64,000 bases of DNA from an uncultured Lachnospiraceae bacterium. GTDB lineage: Bacteria; Bacillota; Clostridia; Lachnospirales; Lachnospiraceae. Under the pieces are notes generated by a model. That model worked only from the letters and a program-made list of their open reading frames with translations. It did no database searches and had not been told where the DNA came from. Within the stretch, counting starts at the first letter, position 1. The number at the start of each line of letters is the position of its first letter. The stretch lies in assembly GCA_910584845.1 (NCBI GenBank), contig CAJUDH010000003.1, forward strand, positions 62,001-126,000, read 5' to 3'. Positions 34,586 to 43,737 of the stretch are shown piece after piece. A program made the position numbers and the translations under genes.

Positions 34586-37534
34586 ATGAGCCATAGGGAA
34601 GAAGGACAATGGGGGCAGATTAAGGAGCTGGAGGCTTATGAAGTGAAAAGCCGCCGGACCATCCGGGAACTGCAGTCGGAGGGCATGGTATTGGAGCACA
34701 AAAAGACGAAAGCCAGGCTGTTTTTGCTTTCGAACGAAGATGAGAACAAGGTGTTTTGCATCGGGTTCCGCACACCGCCAGACGACGATACCGGCCTGCC
34801 CCACATTTTGGAGCACAGCGTGTTGTGCGGTTCGGAAAAGTTTCCGTTGAAAGACCCGTTCGTGGAATTAGCCAAAGGTTCCCTGAACACTTTTTTAAAC
34901 GCTATGACATATCCGGATAAAACCGTATATCCGGTGGCCAGCTGCAATGAAAAGGATTTCCAGAACCTGATGGACGTTTATATGGACGCGGTGCTGCACC
35001 CCAACATTTACCAGGAAGAAAAGATTTTCCGCCAGGAAGGGTGGCACTATGAACTGGAGTCTGTAGATGGGCCTTTGTCTTACAACGGGGTGGTCTATAA
35101 TGAGATGAAGGGGGCTTACTCCTCACCGGAAGGCTTGCTTGACCGGTATACCCAGGGCGTCCTGTTCCCGGACAACTGCTATGGCAAGGATTCCGGCGGC
35201 GACCCGGCGGCGATCCCCCAGCTGACTTATGAGAAGTTCCTGGATTTTCACCGCACTTATTACCATCCTACCAACAGCTTCATCTACCTGTACGGAAATA
35301 TGGACATGGCAGAAAAGCTGGAATGGCTGGACAGGGAATATTTAAGCCACTATGAAGAGCGGCCGGTGGATTCCCGGATCCCCATGCACAAGGCATTTGA
35401 CCAGCCGGTGGAACGGGAAGTCCACTATTCCATTACGGAGGAAGAGCCGGAGGAAGGCAAGACTTACCTGTCTTTAAATACCGTAGTGGGGACTGGTTTA
35501 GACCCTATGCTCTATGTGGCGTTCCAGATTTTGGAGTATACGCTCCTTGGGGCGCCGGGGGCGCCTTTAAAACAGGCGCTGATTGATGCCGGCATAGGCA
35601 AGGACGTGCTGGGAGGCTATGAAAGCGGCATTTTACAGCCTTATTTTACCGTGGTGGCCAAAGACGCCAACCGGGACCAGAAAGGCGAATTCCTGGCAGT
35701 GGTGAAAGGGACTTTGCGTAAGCTGGCAGACCAGGGGATGAACCGGAAAAGCTTGCTGGCAGGCATAAATTTTTATGAATTCAAATACCGGGAAGCAGAT
35801 TACGGCTCGACCCCCAAGGGGCTGATGTGGGGGCTGCAAAGCCTGGACAGCTGGCTGTATGACGGCGACCCTATGATGCATTTGGAATTCCAGGCCACAT
35901 TTGACCAGTTAAAGGGCAAGGTGGATGAAGGGTATTTCGAGCAGCTGATCCGTTCCTATTTGCTGGATAACCCCTTTGAGGCGGTGGTGGTGGTCAGCCC
36001 GGAGAAAAACCTGACAGCCCGCCAGGAAGAGGAGGCGGCAAAGAAGCTTGCCGGTTACAAGTCTTCCCTTACCGGCAGCCAGCTGCAAGGGCTAACCGAG
36101 GAAACCCGGGCCCTGAAGGAATATCAGGACACCCCATCCTCCCCGGAAGACCTGAAAAAAATCCCCTTGTTGGAGCGGGGGGACATTGATAAGGAAGCGG
36201 AGAAACTAAACTGGGTGGAAAAGGAAGAGGACGGCATCTTAGTGCTGCACCATGATTTTTTCACCTCCGGCATCGGCTACTTGAAAGTGCTGTTTATGAC
36301 GGATACCGTCCCCCAGGAAGACCTTCCCTATGTGGGGCTGCTGAAAGCGGTCCTGGGGAACGTGGATACAAAACATTACCCTTATTCGGAACTTACCAGC
36401 GAAATCCATTTGAACAGTGGCGGGGTGGACTTTTCCACGGCGGCTTACGGAAATTTAAAGGACCCGGAGAAGTTTACCGGCGCTTTTGTGGCCAGCGTAC
36501 GGGTACTCTATGACAAGCTGGATTTTGGCTTTTCGATTTTAGAGGAAATATTGAGGCATTCGTCTTTTGACGATGAAAAACGGCTGGAAGAAGTGATCCA
36601 GGAAAACCGTTCCCGGGCCAGGATGAGGCTGGAAAATGCAGGGCACAGCGCGGCGGTGTCCCGGGCTTCCTCCTACTTTTCCCCAACCGCTTATTTTAAT
36701 GAATTGACCGGCGGCACTTCCTATTACCATTTCTTGGAGCGGATTGCCAAAAACTACGCTTCAGAGAAAGGGCAGCTGGTTGCCAAATTACGGGAAGTCA
36801 GTGAAAGGCTCTTTACCCGTTCCCATATGCTGGTCAGCTACACAGCAGACCAGGAAGGCTACCAGAGGCTGCCCCAGGCCATGAAAAAACTAACCGGCCA
36901 ACTGCCGTGCGGCAGCGGGGAAAGGTATCCTTTCACCCATCCGGTAAAGAACCGTAACGAAGGGTTTAAAACTTCCTCCAAAGTCAACTACGTCGCCCGG
37001 TGCGGCAATTTCCTGGACGCTGGGTATGCCTATACGGGGGCTTTGAAAATCCTCCAGGTAATATTAAGCTATGATTACCTGTGGCTCAATATCCGGGTGA
37101 AAGGGGGGGCCTATGGCTGTATGAGTGGCTTTGGCCGTTCCGGGGAGGGCTATCTGGTATCTTACCGGGACCCCAACCTGGAAGAGACCGACAAGGTCTA
37201 TGAAGGCATTATAGGCTACCTGGAGAACTTTGACGCAGATGACAGGGATATGACCAAATACGTCATCGGAACCATCAGTAACCTGGATACCCCCCTGCCG
37301 CCTTCGATCAAGGGAAGCCGGGCCCTGTCCACCTATTTGTCCCATGTGACGGAAGAAATGCTGCAGGAAGAGAGGGACCAGGTTTTGGGGGCTACCAGGG
37401 AGGATATCCGTGGATTGGCCAAACTGGTCCGGGCAGTCCTGGATACAGGAAGTTTCTGCGTAGTAGGGAATGAGGACAAAATACAGGCGAACCAAAAGCT
37501 GTTTGGAGAGGTGAAAAACCTTTTTGCCATGTAA
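34586..37534 (+). CDS. M16C zinc metalloprotease (presequence-protease-like)
   Basis: This 982-aa peptidase resembles PreP/Cym1 and other M16C enzymes, which enclose and degrade peptides. The inverted zinc motif is His73-x2-Glu76-His77 in GLPHILEHSVLCGS, with the distal Glu in VVYNEMKGAY. The length fits the four-domain single-chain M16C form. ATG 34586 lies eight bases after AAAGGAG; the earlier GTG at 34553 and ATG 34580 are less well placed. There is no signal peptide, so it should act in the cytosol on peptides. It ends 155 bases before era. Confidence 0.92.
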   Translation: MSHREEGQWGQIKELEAYEVKSRRTIRELQSEGMVLEHKKTKARLFLLSNEDENKVFCIGFRTPPDDDTGLPHILEHSVLCGSEKFPLKDPFVELAKGSLNTFLNAMTYPDKTVYPVASCNEKDFQNLMDVYMDAVLHPNIYQEEKIFRQEGWHYELESVDGPLSYNGVVYNEMKGAYSSPEGLLDRYTQGVLFPDNCYGKDSGGDPAAIPQLTYEKFLDFHRTYYHPTNSFIYLYGNMDMAEKLEWLDREYLSHYEERPVDSRIPMHKAFDQPVEREVHYSITEEEPEEGKTYLSLNTVVGTGLDPMLYVAFQILEYTLLGAPGAPLKQALIDAGIGKDVLGGYESGILQPYFTVVAKDANRDQKGEFLAVVKGTLRKLADQGMNRKSLLAGINFYEFKYREADYGSTPKGLMWGLQSLDSWLYDGDPMMHLEFQATFDQLKGKVDEGYFEQLIRSYLLDNPFEAVVVVSPEKNLTARQEEEAAKKLAGYKSSLTGSQLQGLTEETRALKEYQDTPSSPEDLKKIPLLERGDIDKEAEKLNWVEKEEDGILVLHHDFFTSGIGYLKVLFMTDTVPQEDLPYVGLLKAVLGNVDTKHYPYSELTSEIHLNSGGVDFSTAAYGNLKDPEKFTGAFVASVRVLYDKLDFGFSILEEILRHSSFDDEKRLEEVIQENRSRARMRLENAGHSAAVSRASSYFSPTAYFNELTGGTSYYHFLERIAKNYASEKGQLVAKLREVSERLFTRSHMLVSYTADQEGYQRLPQAMKKLTGQLPCGSGERYPFTHPVKNRNEGFKTSSKVNYVARCGNFLDAGYAYTGALKILQVILSYDYLWLNIRVKGGAYGCMSGFGRSGEGYLVSYRDPNLEETDKVYEGIIGYLENFDADDRDMTKYVIGTISNLDTPLPPSIKGSRALSTYLSHVTEEMLQEERDQVLGATREDIRGLAKLVRAVLDTGSFCVVGNEDKIQANQKLFGEVKNLFAM

Positions 37535-37620
37535 AACAGGAAGGCGGCCGGATGCATCAAACCGGACGCGCCCTCCATTCCGGAGGGCTCAAAAAGGATA
37601 AGGTGGAAGGGCGGCCTTTT

Positions 37621-37689
37621 ACCGATACCTGCCTGCACCCGGTAAAGCGGCGCATGTAATGCCGCGGAACGCACAGAACGGAGGAAAAG
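37621..37689 (+). repeat. Leader repeat upstream of era
   Basis: This segment ends at the era start and is about 80 percent identical, over some 60 bases, to the segment in front of nfnB (40317-40385): shared blocks are ATACCTG, TGCACCCG, TAAAGCGG, AATGC and ACAGAA before GGAGGAAAA. Related but weaker copies lie at 40222-40300, 22430-22463 and 43386-43405. Confidence 0.5.
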
Positions 37690-38607
37690 ATGGAATCAGA
37701 AAATCAAAAAGGCAAGTCGGGGTTTGTAGCCTTGATCGGCAGGCCTAACGTGGGAAAATCCACATTGATGAACCAATTGGTGGGCCAGAAAATCGCTATC
37801 ACCTCGTCAAAGCCCCAGACTACCCGCAACCGGATCCAGACCGTGTACACCGACAGCCGGGGGCAGATTGTGTTTTTGGATACCCCCGGGATCCACAAGG
37901 CAAAGAACAAGCTGGGCGAATATATGGTGAAGGTGGCGGAGCATACACTGGAAGAAGTCGACGTGATTTTGTGGCTGGTGGAGCCAACTACCTATGTAGG
38001 CGCAGGGGAAAGGCACATTGCCCAGCAGCTGGGCCAGGTGAAAATCCCCGTGATCCTGGTGATTAACAAGACCGATACGGTGAAGGCCCACGATGAGGTT
38101 TTAACGTTTATTGCCGCTTATAAAGACATCTGCGAATTTGCGGAGATTGTCCCCATATCGGCCCTGAAAGGCAAAGGCACCGGCACTTTGACCGATTTGA
38201 TTTTCCGGTACTTGCCTTACGGGCCCCGGTTTTATGACGAAGAAACGGTGACAGACCAGCCGATGCGGCAGATTGCAGCAGAGCTGATCCGGGAAAAGGC
38301 GCTTCGTATGTTGGACGAAGAGATCCCCCACGGAATTGCGGTAACGGTTGAAAAAATGTCCCGCCGGAAAAACGGCATCATGGATATTGAGGCGAACATT
38401 GTCTGCGAAAAAGATTCCCATAAAGGGATTATTATCGGAAAAGGCGGCCAGATGCTAAAAAAGATCGGTTCGGCGGCCCGCAGGGAAATCGAGGCAATGG
38501 CAGAGGCGCAAGTGAACCTGCAGCTTTGGGTGAAAGTCCGGAAAGAATGGAGGGACAGTGAGCGGCTCATGAAAAATTATGGTTATAATGTAAAGGAACA
38601 GGGGTAA
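37690..38607 (+). CDS. era: GTPase Era
   Basis: Era is a GTPase that binds 16S rRNA and helps 30S assembly. The 305-aa product has GRPNVGKST (residues 16-24), the effector segment TTRNRIQ, DTPGIHK, NKTD and SALKGKG, and a C-terminal KH domain with GIIIGKGGQMLKKIG. ATG 37690 follows GGAGGAAAAG. In many Firmicutes recO comes next; here an uncharacterised gene does. Confidence 0.96.
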   Translation: MESENQKGKSGFVALIGRPNVGKSTLMNQLVGQKIAITSSKPQTTRNRIQTVYTDSRGQIVFLDTPGIHKAKNKLGEYMVKVAEHTLEEVDVILWLVEPTTYVGAGERHIAQQLGQVKIPVILVINKTDTVKAHDEVLTFIAAYKDICEFAEIVPISALKGKGTGTLTDLIFRYLPYGPRFYDEETVTDQPMRQIAAELIREKALRMLDEEIPHGIAVTVEKMSRRKNGIMDIEANIVCEKDSHKGIIIGKGGQMLKKIGSAARREIEAMAEAQVNLQLWVKVRKEWRDSERLMKNYGYNVKEQG

Positions 38608-38613
38608 GAACCT

Positions 38614-39234
38614 ATGATAAAATTTGAACGGATCAGCGTCATGAACCTGGAAAACGCCATGAGGGGTGCCAGGAACCCTATGAACAGCTGGAACCGGATG
38701 GACAGCGGCTATGACCCGCAGGGAAATTACGTGCTGGGCCCCAACGATTTGGATTTGGCCAGGCGGCTTTGCAGGGCAGGCAGCGACCACCGGAAGTTTA
38801 TCCGCCAGATCTTCGTTTCCGTAGATATTACGGCCCCTATGTACTGGTGGAAAGAATACGATACCTATAAAGTGGCGACGGTGGCCAACTCCACCAGCAC
38901 CATGCACCGGATCCACAAAAAGCCGTTTGAGATGGAAGACTTCAGCCATGACCAGATGACGACGGAAACCTTGGATTTTATGCAGGGCGTAGTAGGGCGG
39001 CTAGAGCAAATCCGCCAGAAATACCTGGAGGGGAACAAAAAGGAAGACTGGTATGACCTGATCCAGCTTCTGCCTTCCAGCTATAACCAGATGCGGACTT
39101 GTACGTTGAACTATGAAACCCTGGCCAATATTTATGATGCGAGGAACGGCCATAAACTGGCAGAATGGAATGAATTTTGCAGATGGGTCGAATCCTTGCC
39201 TTATGCAAAAGAAATTATCATCGGGACATGTTGA
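38614..39234 (+). CDS. Conserved protein of unknown function (weak ThyX resemblance)
   Basis: I do not recognise this 206-aa protein with certainty. The stretch GSDHRKFIRQIFVSVDITAP followed by YWWKEYDTYKVATVANSTSTMHR (written in part: YWWKEYDTYKV) recalls the Arg-rich substrate loop of flavin-dependent thymidylate synthases, and the C-terminus DARNGHKLAEWNEFCRWVES looks like a nucleotide-binding end. The classical ThyX motif RHRxxSxNexSxR is not present. Similar proteins occur in clostridia and their phages. There is no signal peptide or membrane helix. It starts six bases after the era stop and is probably co-transcribed. Confidence 0.55.
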   Translation: MIKFERISVMNLENAMRGARNPMNSWNRMDSGYDPQGNYVLGPNDLDLARRLCRAGSDHRKFIRQIFVSVDITAPMYWWKEYDTYKVATVANSTSTMHRIHKKPFEMEDFSHDQMTTETLDFMQGVVGRLEQIRQKYLEGNKKEDWYDLIQLLPSSYNQMRTCTLNYETLANIYDARNGHKLAEWNEFCRWVESLPYAKEIIIGTC

Positions 39235-39324
39235 TAAAACCTGGGCGCTTCTGGCGGCGGACAGCCACAAAGGCAGGGGCAAGGGGATTTTTGCAGGCGC
39301 CTATACACAAAATGGAGGGAAATT

Positions 39325-40206
39325 ATGTACAGGATTTTGAAGGCAGAGAAGTTGGCGGAGAAGATTGTTCTGATGGACGTGGAGGCCCCTCGGGTAGCCA
39401 AGGCTTGCCAACCGGGGGAATTCGTTATCGTAAAGATGGATGAGAAGGGGGAGCGGATCCCTTTAACGATCTGTGACTTTGACCGGAAGGCAGGGACCGT
39501 GACGATTGTGTTCCAGGCAGTGGGGGCGTCCACCCAGAAGATGGCAACGCTAAAGGCCGGGGACGGGTTTTTGGATTTTGTAGGGCCGCTGGGGCAGCCG
39601 TCGGAGTTTGTGAAGGAAAACCTGGAGGAATTAAAAGGGCGCAAATATTTGTTTGTGGCCGGCGGCGTGGGCACGGCCCCGGTATATCCCCAAGTGAAAT
39701 GGATGCGGGAGCATGGTATAGAGGCAGATGTGGTTGTGGGTGCAAAAACCAAAGGTTTGCTGATTCTGGAAGAGGAGATGAAGGCAGTGGCCGGAAACCT
39801 TTACATAACCACGGACGACGGTTCTTACGGCAGAAAAGGCATGGTGACAGAGGTGATCCGGGAACTGGTAGCCGGCCAGGGGAAACACTATGACGTTTGC
39901 GTCGCCATCGGCCCTATGATTATGATGAAATTTGTATGCCTGCTGACCAAAGAATTAAACCTGCCGACGATTGTCAGCATGAACCCCATCATGGTTGACG
40001 GCACGGGGATGTGCGGTGCCTGCCGCCTAAGCGTGGGTGGCCAGGTCAAGTTTGCCTGTGTGGACGGGCCGGAGTTTGACGGCCATCTGGTAGATTTTGA
40101 CCAGGCGATGAAACGGCAGCAGATATATAAAACCGAGGAAGGGCGCGCCCTGCTGCGTATGCAGGAAGGGGATACCCACCACGGCGGCTGCGGAAACTGC
40201 GGGTAA
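39325..40206 (+). CDS. nfnA: NfnA-type ferredoxin:NADP oxidoreductase, FAD and 2Fe-2S subunit
   Basis: This 293-aa protein resembles the small subunit of the electron-bifurcating transhydrogenase NfnAB (also annotated as sulfide dehydrogenase or a dihydroorotate-dehydrogenase electron-transfer subunit). The FAD domain has RIPLTICDFD, the NAD domain GGVGTAPVYPQ, and the [2Fe-2S] cluster ligands are in GTGMCGACRLSVGGQVKFAC. The C-terminus ends in GGCGNCG, a Cys-rich tail common in this clade. nfnB follows, so the pair should exchange electrons between NADH, NADPH and ferredoxin. Confidence 0.92.
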   Translation: MYRILKAEKLAEKIVLMDVEAPRVAKACQPGEFVIVKMDEKGERIPLTICDFDRKAGTVTIVFQAVGASTQKMATLKAGDGFLDFVGPLGQPSEFVKENLEELKGRKYLFVAGGVGTAPVYPQVKWMREHGIEADVVVGAKTKGLLILEEEMKAVAGNLYITTDDGSYGRKGMVTEVIRELVAGQGKHYDVCVAIGPMIMMKFVCLLTKELNLPTIVSMNPIMVDGTGMCGACRLSVGGQVKFACVDGPEFDGHLVDFDQAMKRQQIYKTEEGRALLRMQEGDTHHGGCGNCG

Positions 40207-40221
40207 CGGACATGAAACAAG

Positions 40222-40385
40222 ATACATAACCTTTTATCTGGCTGCATGTACCCGGTAAGGCCGCATGCGGCAAGGCGGGATCGGTTTAAAGGGAGGAAAA
40301 GGTGAAAAACATTTCACCATACCTGTTTGCACCCGATAAAGCGGGGGTTGCAATGCTAGGAAACGCGTACAGAATGGAGGAAAAT
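40222..40385 (+). repeat. Two tandem leader repeats between nfnA and nfnB
   Basis: Copy one (about 40222-40300) has CTGCATGTACCCGGTAAGGC and ends in GGGAGGAAAAGGTG, which itself looks like a translation start. Copy two (40317-40385) has CACCCGATAAAGCGG and ends in the nfnB binding site. Both are related to the era leader. Copy one could be an older duplicated start of nfnB. Confidence 0.45.
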
Positions 40386-41780
40386 ATGGACATGTTAAAA
40401 AAGGTGCCCGTGAGGGAACAGGATGCGAAGGCCAGGGCTACCAATTTTGAGGAAGTATGTTATGGCTATAATCAGGAAGAAGCCCAGGCGGAGGCCTCCC
40501 GGTGCCTGAAATGTAAAAAAGCAAAATGCATGGAAGGGTGCCCGGTTTCGATTGACATCCCCCGGTTTATCCAACAGGTGGAGGCAGGGGATTTTGAGGA
40601 GGCCGCCAACGTAATTGCGGAGGCTTCGGCGCTTCCGGCAGTCTGCGGCCGGGTATGCCCCCAGGAATCCCAGTGTGAGGGGCGATGCATCCGTGGGGTC
40701 AAAGGGGAACCGGTTTCCATTGGCAAACTAGAGAGGTTCGTGGCCGACTGGTCCAGAGGGCATGGGTTTGTGCCTAAGGCGGCAGAGGTAAAGAAGGGAA
40801 AGAAAGTGGCTGTTATCGGTTCCGGCCCGGCCGGGCTTACCTGTGCCGGGGATTTGGCCAAAATGGGGTATGACGTGACAATTTTTGAGGCCCTCCACGA
40901 ACCAGGCGGTGTACTTACCTATGGGATCCCGGAATTCCGTCTGCCTAAGGAGGCGGTGGTCCAGCCGGAGATTGACAATGTAAGGAAGCTGGGGGTCACG
41001 ATTGAGACGGACGTGGTTATCGGCAAGTCGGTGACCATTGACCAACTGATGGAAGAGGAAGGGTTTGAGGCCGTATTTATCGGCTCCGGCGCCGGCCTTC
41101 CAAAGTTTATGGGCATCCCCGGGGAAAATGCCAACGGGGTATTCTCCGCCAACGAGTACCTTACAAGAAGCAACCTGATGAAAGCTTTCCGGGACGATTA
41201 CGACACCCCCATTGTGGCAGGGAAAAAAGTGGCTGTGGTAGGCGGCGGAAACGTGGCTATGGATGCTGCCAGGACGGCCCTTAGGCTGGGCGCGGACGTA
41301 CATATTGTATACCGGCGCAGCGAGGCAGAGCTGCCGGCCCGGGTGGAAGAAGTCCACCACGCCAAGGAGGAAGGGGTGGTGTTTAACCTTTTAACCAATC
41401 CGGTGGAGATCCTTACCGACGACAAGGGGTGGGTGAAAGGGATGGTGGTGCGCAAAATGGAATTGGGCGAACCGGATGATTCCGGCCGGAGGAGGCCGGT
41501 GGAGATTCCGGGATCTGACTATACCATTGATGTGGATACCGTGATCATGTCCTTAGGGACTTCGCCCAACCCACTGATTTCTTCTACCACCAAAGGGCTG
41601 GAAACAAACCGCCGGAAATGTATTGTGGCGGAGGCGGAAAACGGCCAGACCACGCGGGAAGGCGTTTTTGCCGGCGGCGACGCGGTGACCGGGGCGGCCA
41701 CGGTGATTTTGGCCATGGAAGCCGGGAAACATGGGGCGAAAGGGATCGACGAGTATTTGAAGAAAAAGGATCTGGCTTAA
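40386..41780 (+). CDS. nfnB: NfnB-type NADPH oxidoreductase (GltD-like)
   Basis: This 464-aa protein is commonly annotated as NADPH-dependent glutamate synthase (GltA), but beside nfnA it fits the large subunit of NfnAB. The N-terminal part binds two [4Fe-4S] clusters (CLKCKKAKCMEGCPV; VCGRVCPQESQCEGRC). FAD binding is in VAVIGSGPAGLTCAGDLA and NADP binding in KVAVVGGGNVAMDAARTA. ATG 40386 follows GGAGG closely. No glutamate synthase large subunit is in the window, which supports the Nfn reading. Confidence 0.92.
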   Translation: MDMLKKVPVREQDAKARATNFEEVCYGYNQEEAQAEASRCLKCKKAKCMEGCPVSIDIPRFIQQVEAGDFEEAANVIAEASALPAVCGRVCPQESQCEGRCIRGVKGEPVSIGKLERFVADWSRGHGFVPKAAEVKKGKKVAVIGSGPAGLTCAGDLAKMGYDVTIFEALHEPGGVLTYGIPEFRLPKEAVVQPEIDNVRKLGVTIETDVVIGKSVTIDQLMEEEGFEAVFIGSGAGLPKFMGIPGENANGVFSANEYLTRSNLMKAFRDDYDTPIVAGKKVAVVGGGNVAMDAARTALRLGADVHIVYRRSEAELPARVEEVHHAKEEGVVFNLLTNPVEILTDDKGWVKGMVVRKMELGEPDDSGRRRPVEIPGSDYTIDVDTVIMSLGTSPNPLISSTTKGLETNRRKCIVAEAENGQTTREGVFAGGDAVTGAATVILAMEAGKHGAKGIDEYLKKKDLA

Positions 41781-41861
41781 GGCAGAAATGGTTTCGGAGC
41801 GGGCAAGGCACGGGTTTCGGCACGTTTTGGCGCAAAACGGCGCAAACATCCTTGGCTGCCC

Positions 41862-41878
41862 CGAAACTGCGTTTTTTT
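41862..41878 (+). terminator. Possible terminator of nfnAB
   Basis: A GC-rich foldable region (arms TTTCGG near 41792 and CCGAAA near 41860, inner CCTTGGC/GGCAAGG) is followed by a run of seven T at 41872-41878. The long loop makes the call uncertain. Confidence 0.4.
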
Positions 41879-41979
41879 GTGGCAGTATGGCGGCGGGGCT
41901 AGGTTTGGGATAGGGGTTCTGACAGGGAATCCGGTTTAAATCTTGGAAAAAGCATGTTGAGAAAGAGGGGAAGGGTATA

Positions 41980-43359
41980 GTGACGAAAGAGGAAAAATAC
42001 AGGCAGATGGTTGAAGAACCGGTAAACCGCCTGATCCCTAGGTTAGCGGTGCCTACCATCATCAGTATGTTAGTGACTTCCTTGTATAACATGGCAGACA
42101 CTTTTTTTGTGAGCCAAATAGGCACCAGCGCTTCTGGGGCGGTGGGCGTCATGTTTTCCGCCATGGCCATGATCCAGGCTGTGGGGTTCACCTTGGGGAT
42201 GGGGAGCGGCAACAATATTTCCCGTTCCCTGGGGAACCAGGATGAGGAAAAAGCCGGCGTTTTCGCAGCGACCGCCTTTTTTACGGCAGGGATGATAGGG
42301 ATTTGCTTTTTTGTTTTTGGCACGCTGTTTTCCCGCCAGCTGGTTTACCTGCTGGGGGCTACGAGGACCATTGCCCCCTATGCATTGGATTATGCCCGCT
42401 ATATTTTGTTTGCCGCGCCTTTTATGATGTGCTCTTTTGTAATGAACAACATCCTCCGTTCCCAAGGGAACGCCATGCTGGCCATGGTGGGGATAACCAC
42501 CGGGGGCATTTTAAACATGGTACTGGACCCGATTTTGATTTATGGGTTCCATATGGGGATTTCCGGGGCGGCGATTGCCACCATGGCAAGCCAGATGGTG
42601 AGTTTTGGTATTTTGCTGTACCAGAGCAATTGCCATGAGGACTGCATCAAAATACGGATATCGAAATTTAAGCCTTCCCTGGAGGTTTACGGGAAGATCC
42701 TCCATGCAGGCCTCCCCTCTTTTTGCCGCCAGGGGTTGGCCAGCGTGGCAGCTGTTGTGCTGAACTTTGCGGCAAGGCCTTATGAAGACGCCGCCATAGC
42801 GGCCATGTCTATTGTAGCCCGGTTTATGATGTTTATTAATGCCAGCCTGATCGGGTTTGGCCAGGGCTTTCAGCCGGTGTGCGGGTTTAACTTTGGTGCA
42901 AAGCGGTACGACCGGGTTTTGGAGGCTTATTGGTTTTGCGTGAGGGTGGCGGTGGCTATGCTGTCCGTGTTCGGCGTGGCGGCATTCCTTTTTAGCCGGC
43001 CGATTGTCACTGCTTTCCGGCGGGAAGACATGCAGGTAATCCAGGTCGGCTCCCTTGCCTTACGGCTTCAGGTATTAACTATGCCTTTCCAGGCTTGGGT
43101 AATTATGGTCAATATGCTGACCCAGTCTATCGGGTATGGCTTTCGGGCTTCCCTGGTGGCTATGGGGAGGCAGGGGATTTTCCTGGTCCCCCTGTTGCTG
43201 ATATTGCCCAGGTTTTGGGGTGTTCTGGGGGTTCAGGCGGCACAGCCCATAGCCGACCTGTTTACCTTTTTGCTGGCAACGGTTGTGGTGGCCGGGGTAT
43301 TGCGGGAGTTGGGAAAATTGAGGGAAGAACAAAATAAAGGCAGGAAAGCTGTCCCATAG
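41980..43359 (+). CDS. MATE family multidrug or metabolite efflux transporter
   Basis: The 459-aa protein has twelve hydrophobic helices in two MATE repeats. Landmarks are PRLAVPTIISMLVTSLYNMAD, VSQIGTSASGAVGV and the second-half start GLASVAAVVLNFAARPYED. MATE transporters use a sodium or proton gradient to export cationic compounds. The start is GTG 41980 after GAGGGGAAGGG. It has no adjacent regulator and appears to be a single-gene unit ending in a strong terminator. The broken MATE gene at the start of the window is a distant relative. Confidence 0.93.
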   Translation: MTKEEKYRQMVEEPVNRLIPRLAVPTIISMLVTSLYNMADTFFVSQIGTSASGAVGVMFSAMAMIQAVGFTLGMGSGNNISRSLGNQDEEKAGVFAATAFFTAGMIGICFFVFGTLFSRQLVYLLGATRTIAPYALDYARYILFAAPFMMCSFVMNNILRSQGNAMLAMVGITTGGILNMVLDPILIYGFHMGISGAAIATMASQMVSFGILLYQSNCHEDCIKIRISKFKPSLEVYGKILHAGLPSFCRQGLASVAAVVLNFAARPYEDAAIAAMSIVARFMMFINASLIGFGQGFQPVCGFNFGAKRYDRVLEAYWFCVRVAVAMLSVFGVAAFLFSRPIVTAFRREDMQVIQVGSLALRLQVLTMPFQAWVIMVNMLTQSIGYGFRASLVAMGRQGIFLVPLLLILPRFWGVLGVQAAQPIADLFTFLLATVVVAGVLRELGKLREEQNKGRKAVP

Positions 43360-43380
43360 GGGCAGCTTTCCTGCCTTTAT
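43334..43380 (+). terminator. Terminator overlapping the end of the MATE gene
   Basis: An 18-bp perfect stem (43334-43351 with 43363-43380) begins inside the last codons of the MATE gene. The descending arm ends in CCTTTAT rather than a pure U-run. Confidence 0.75.
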
Positions 43381-43650
43381 AGGAAATTGCGCCCGATAAA
43401 GCAAAATCCTCCGGGGGATGCGCACTTCGCGCCTAAAGGAAATGTCTGCTGACGCAGACGCGCTCCGGCGCAAGGGTCTGGTTCATCGGATCCCTTTGTC
43501 CCCCATAGGAACGTAACCCATAGGGCAGAAAGCCTTCCGGGCAGGAAGGCGCTGCGGCGCAGGGGCTTGTGCCACAGAGGCGGACCGGGGCAGGCGGGAG
43601 CCCCTGAAGGCAGGATTAAAAAAACCTTTATGGATCTATGAAAAAAGTGA
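43381..43650. other. GC-rich intergenic region, no gene seen
   Basis: Contains several short hairpins (for example GTCTGC/GCAGAC near 43445) and a fragment GCCCGATAAAGC (43390-43401) related to the leader repeats of era and nfnB. No open frame with a ribosome binding site is present. Confidence 0.5.
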
Positions 43651-43679
43651 TGGACAGATCTGCTTTAGTATGCTAATAT
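43651..43679 (+). promoter_or_regulatory. Promoter of the amino acid ABC operon
   Basis: TGGACA (43651-43656), 17-base spacer, TAATAT (43674-43679), about 60 bases before the start codon of the binding protein gene. Confidence 0.5.
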
Positions 43680-43737
43680 GGTAGCGTGCCGCAGGAAAGC
43701 CTGAAGCGGATTACATGAAAGAGGAGGAGAGGATATT

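Noticed and set aside
40302..40385. GTG start of nfnB at 40302 with a 28-residue N-terminal extension
   Set aside because: The extension is encoded by the leader repeat shared with era, and ATG 40386 has the stronger GGAGG site and the family-like start.
40302..41780. Glutamate synthase small subunit
   Set aside because: No large subunit gene is present and nfnA is directly upstream, so the NfnB role is favoured, although the families are homologous.
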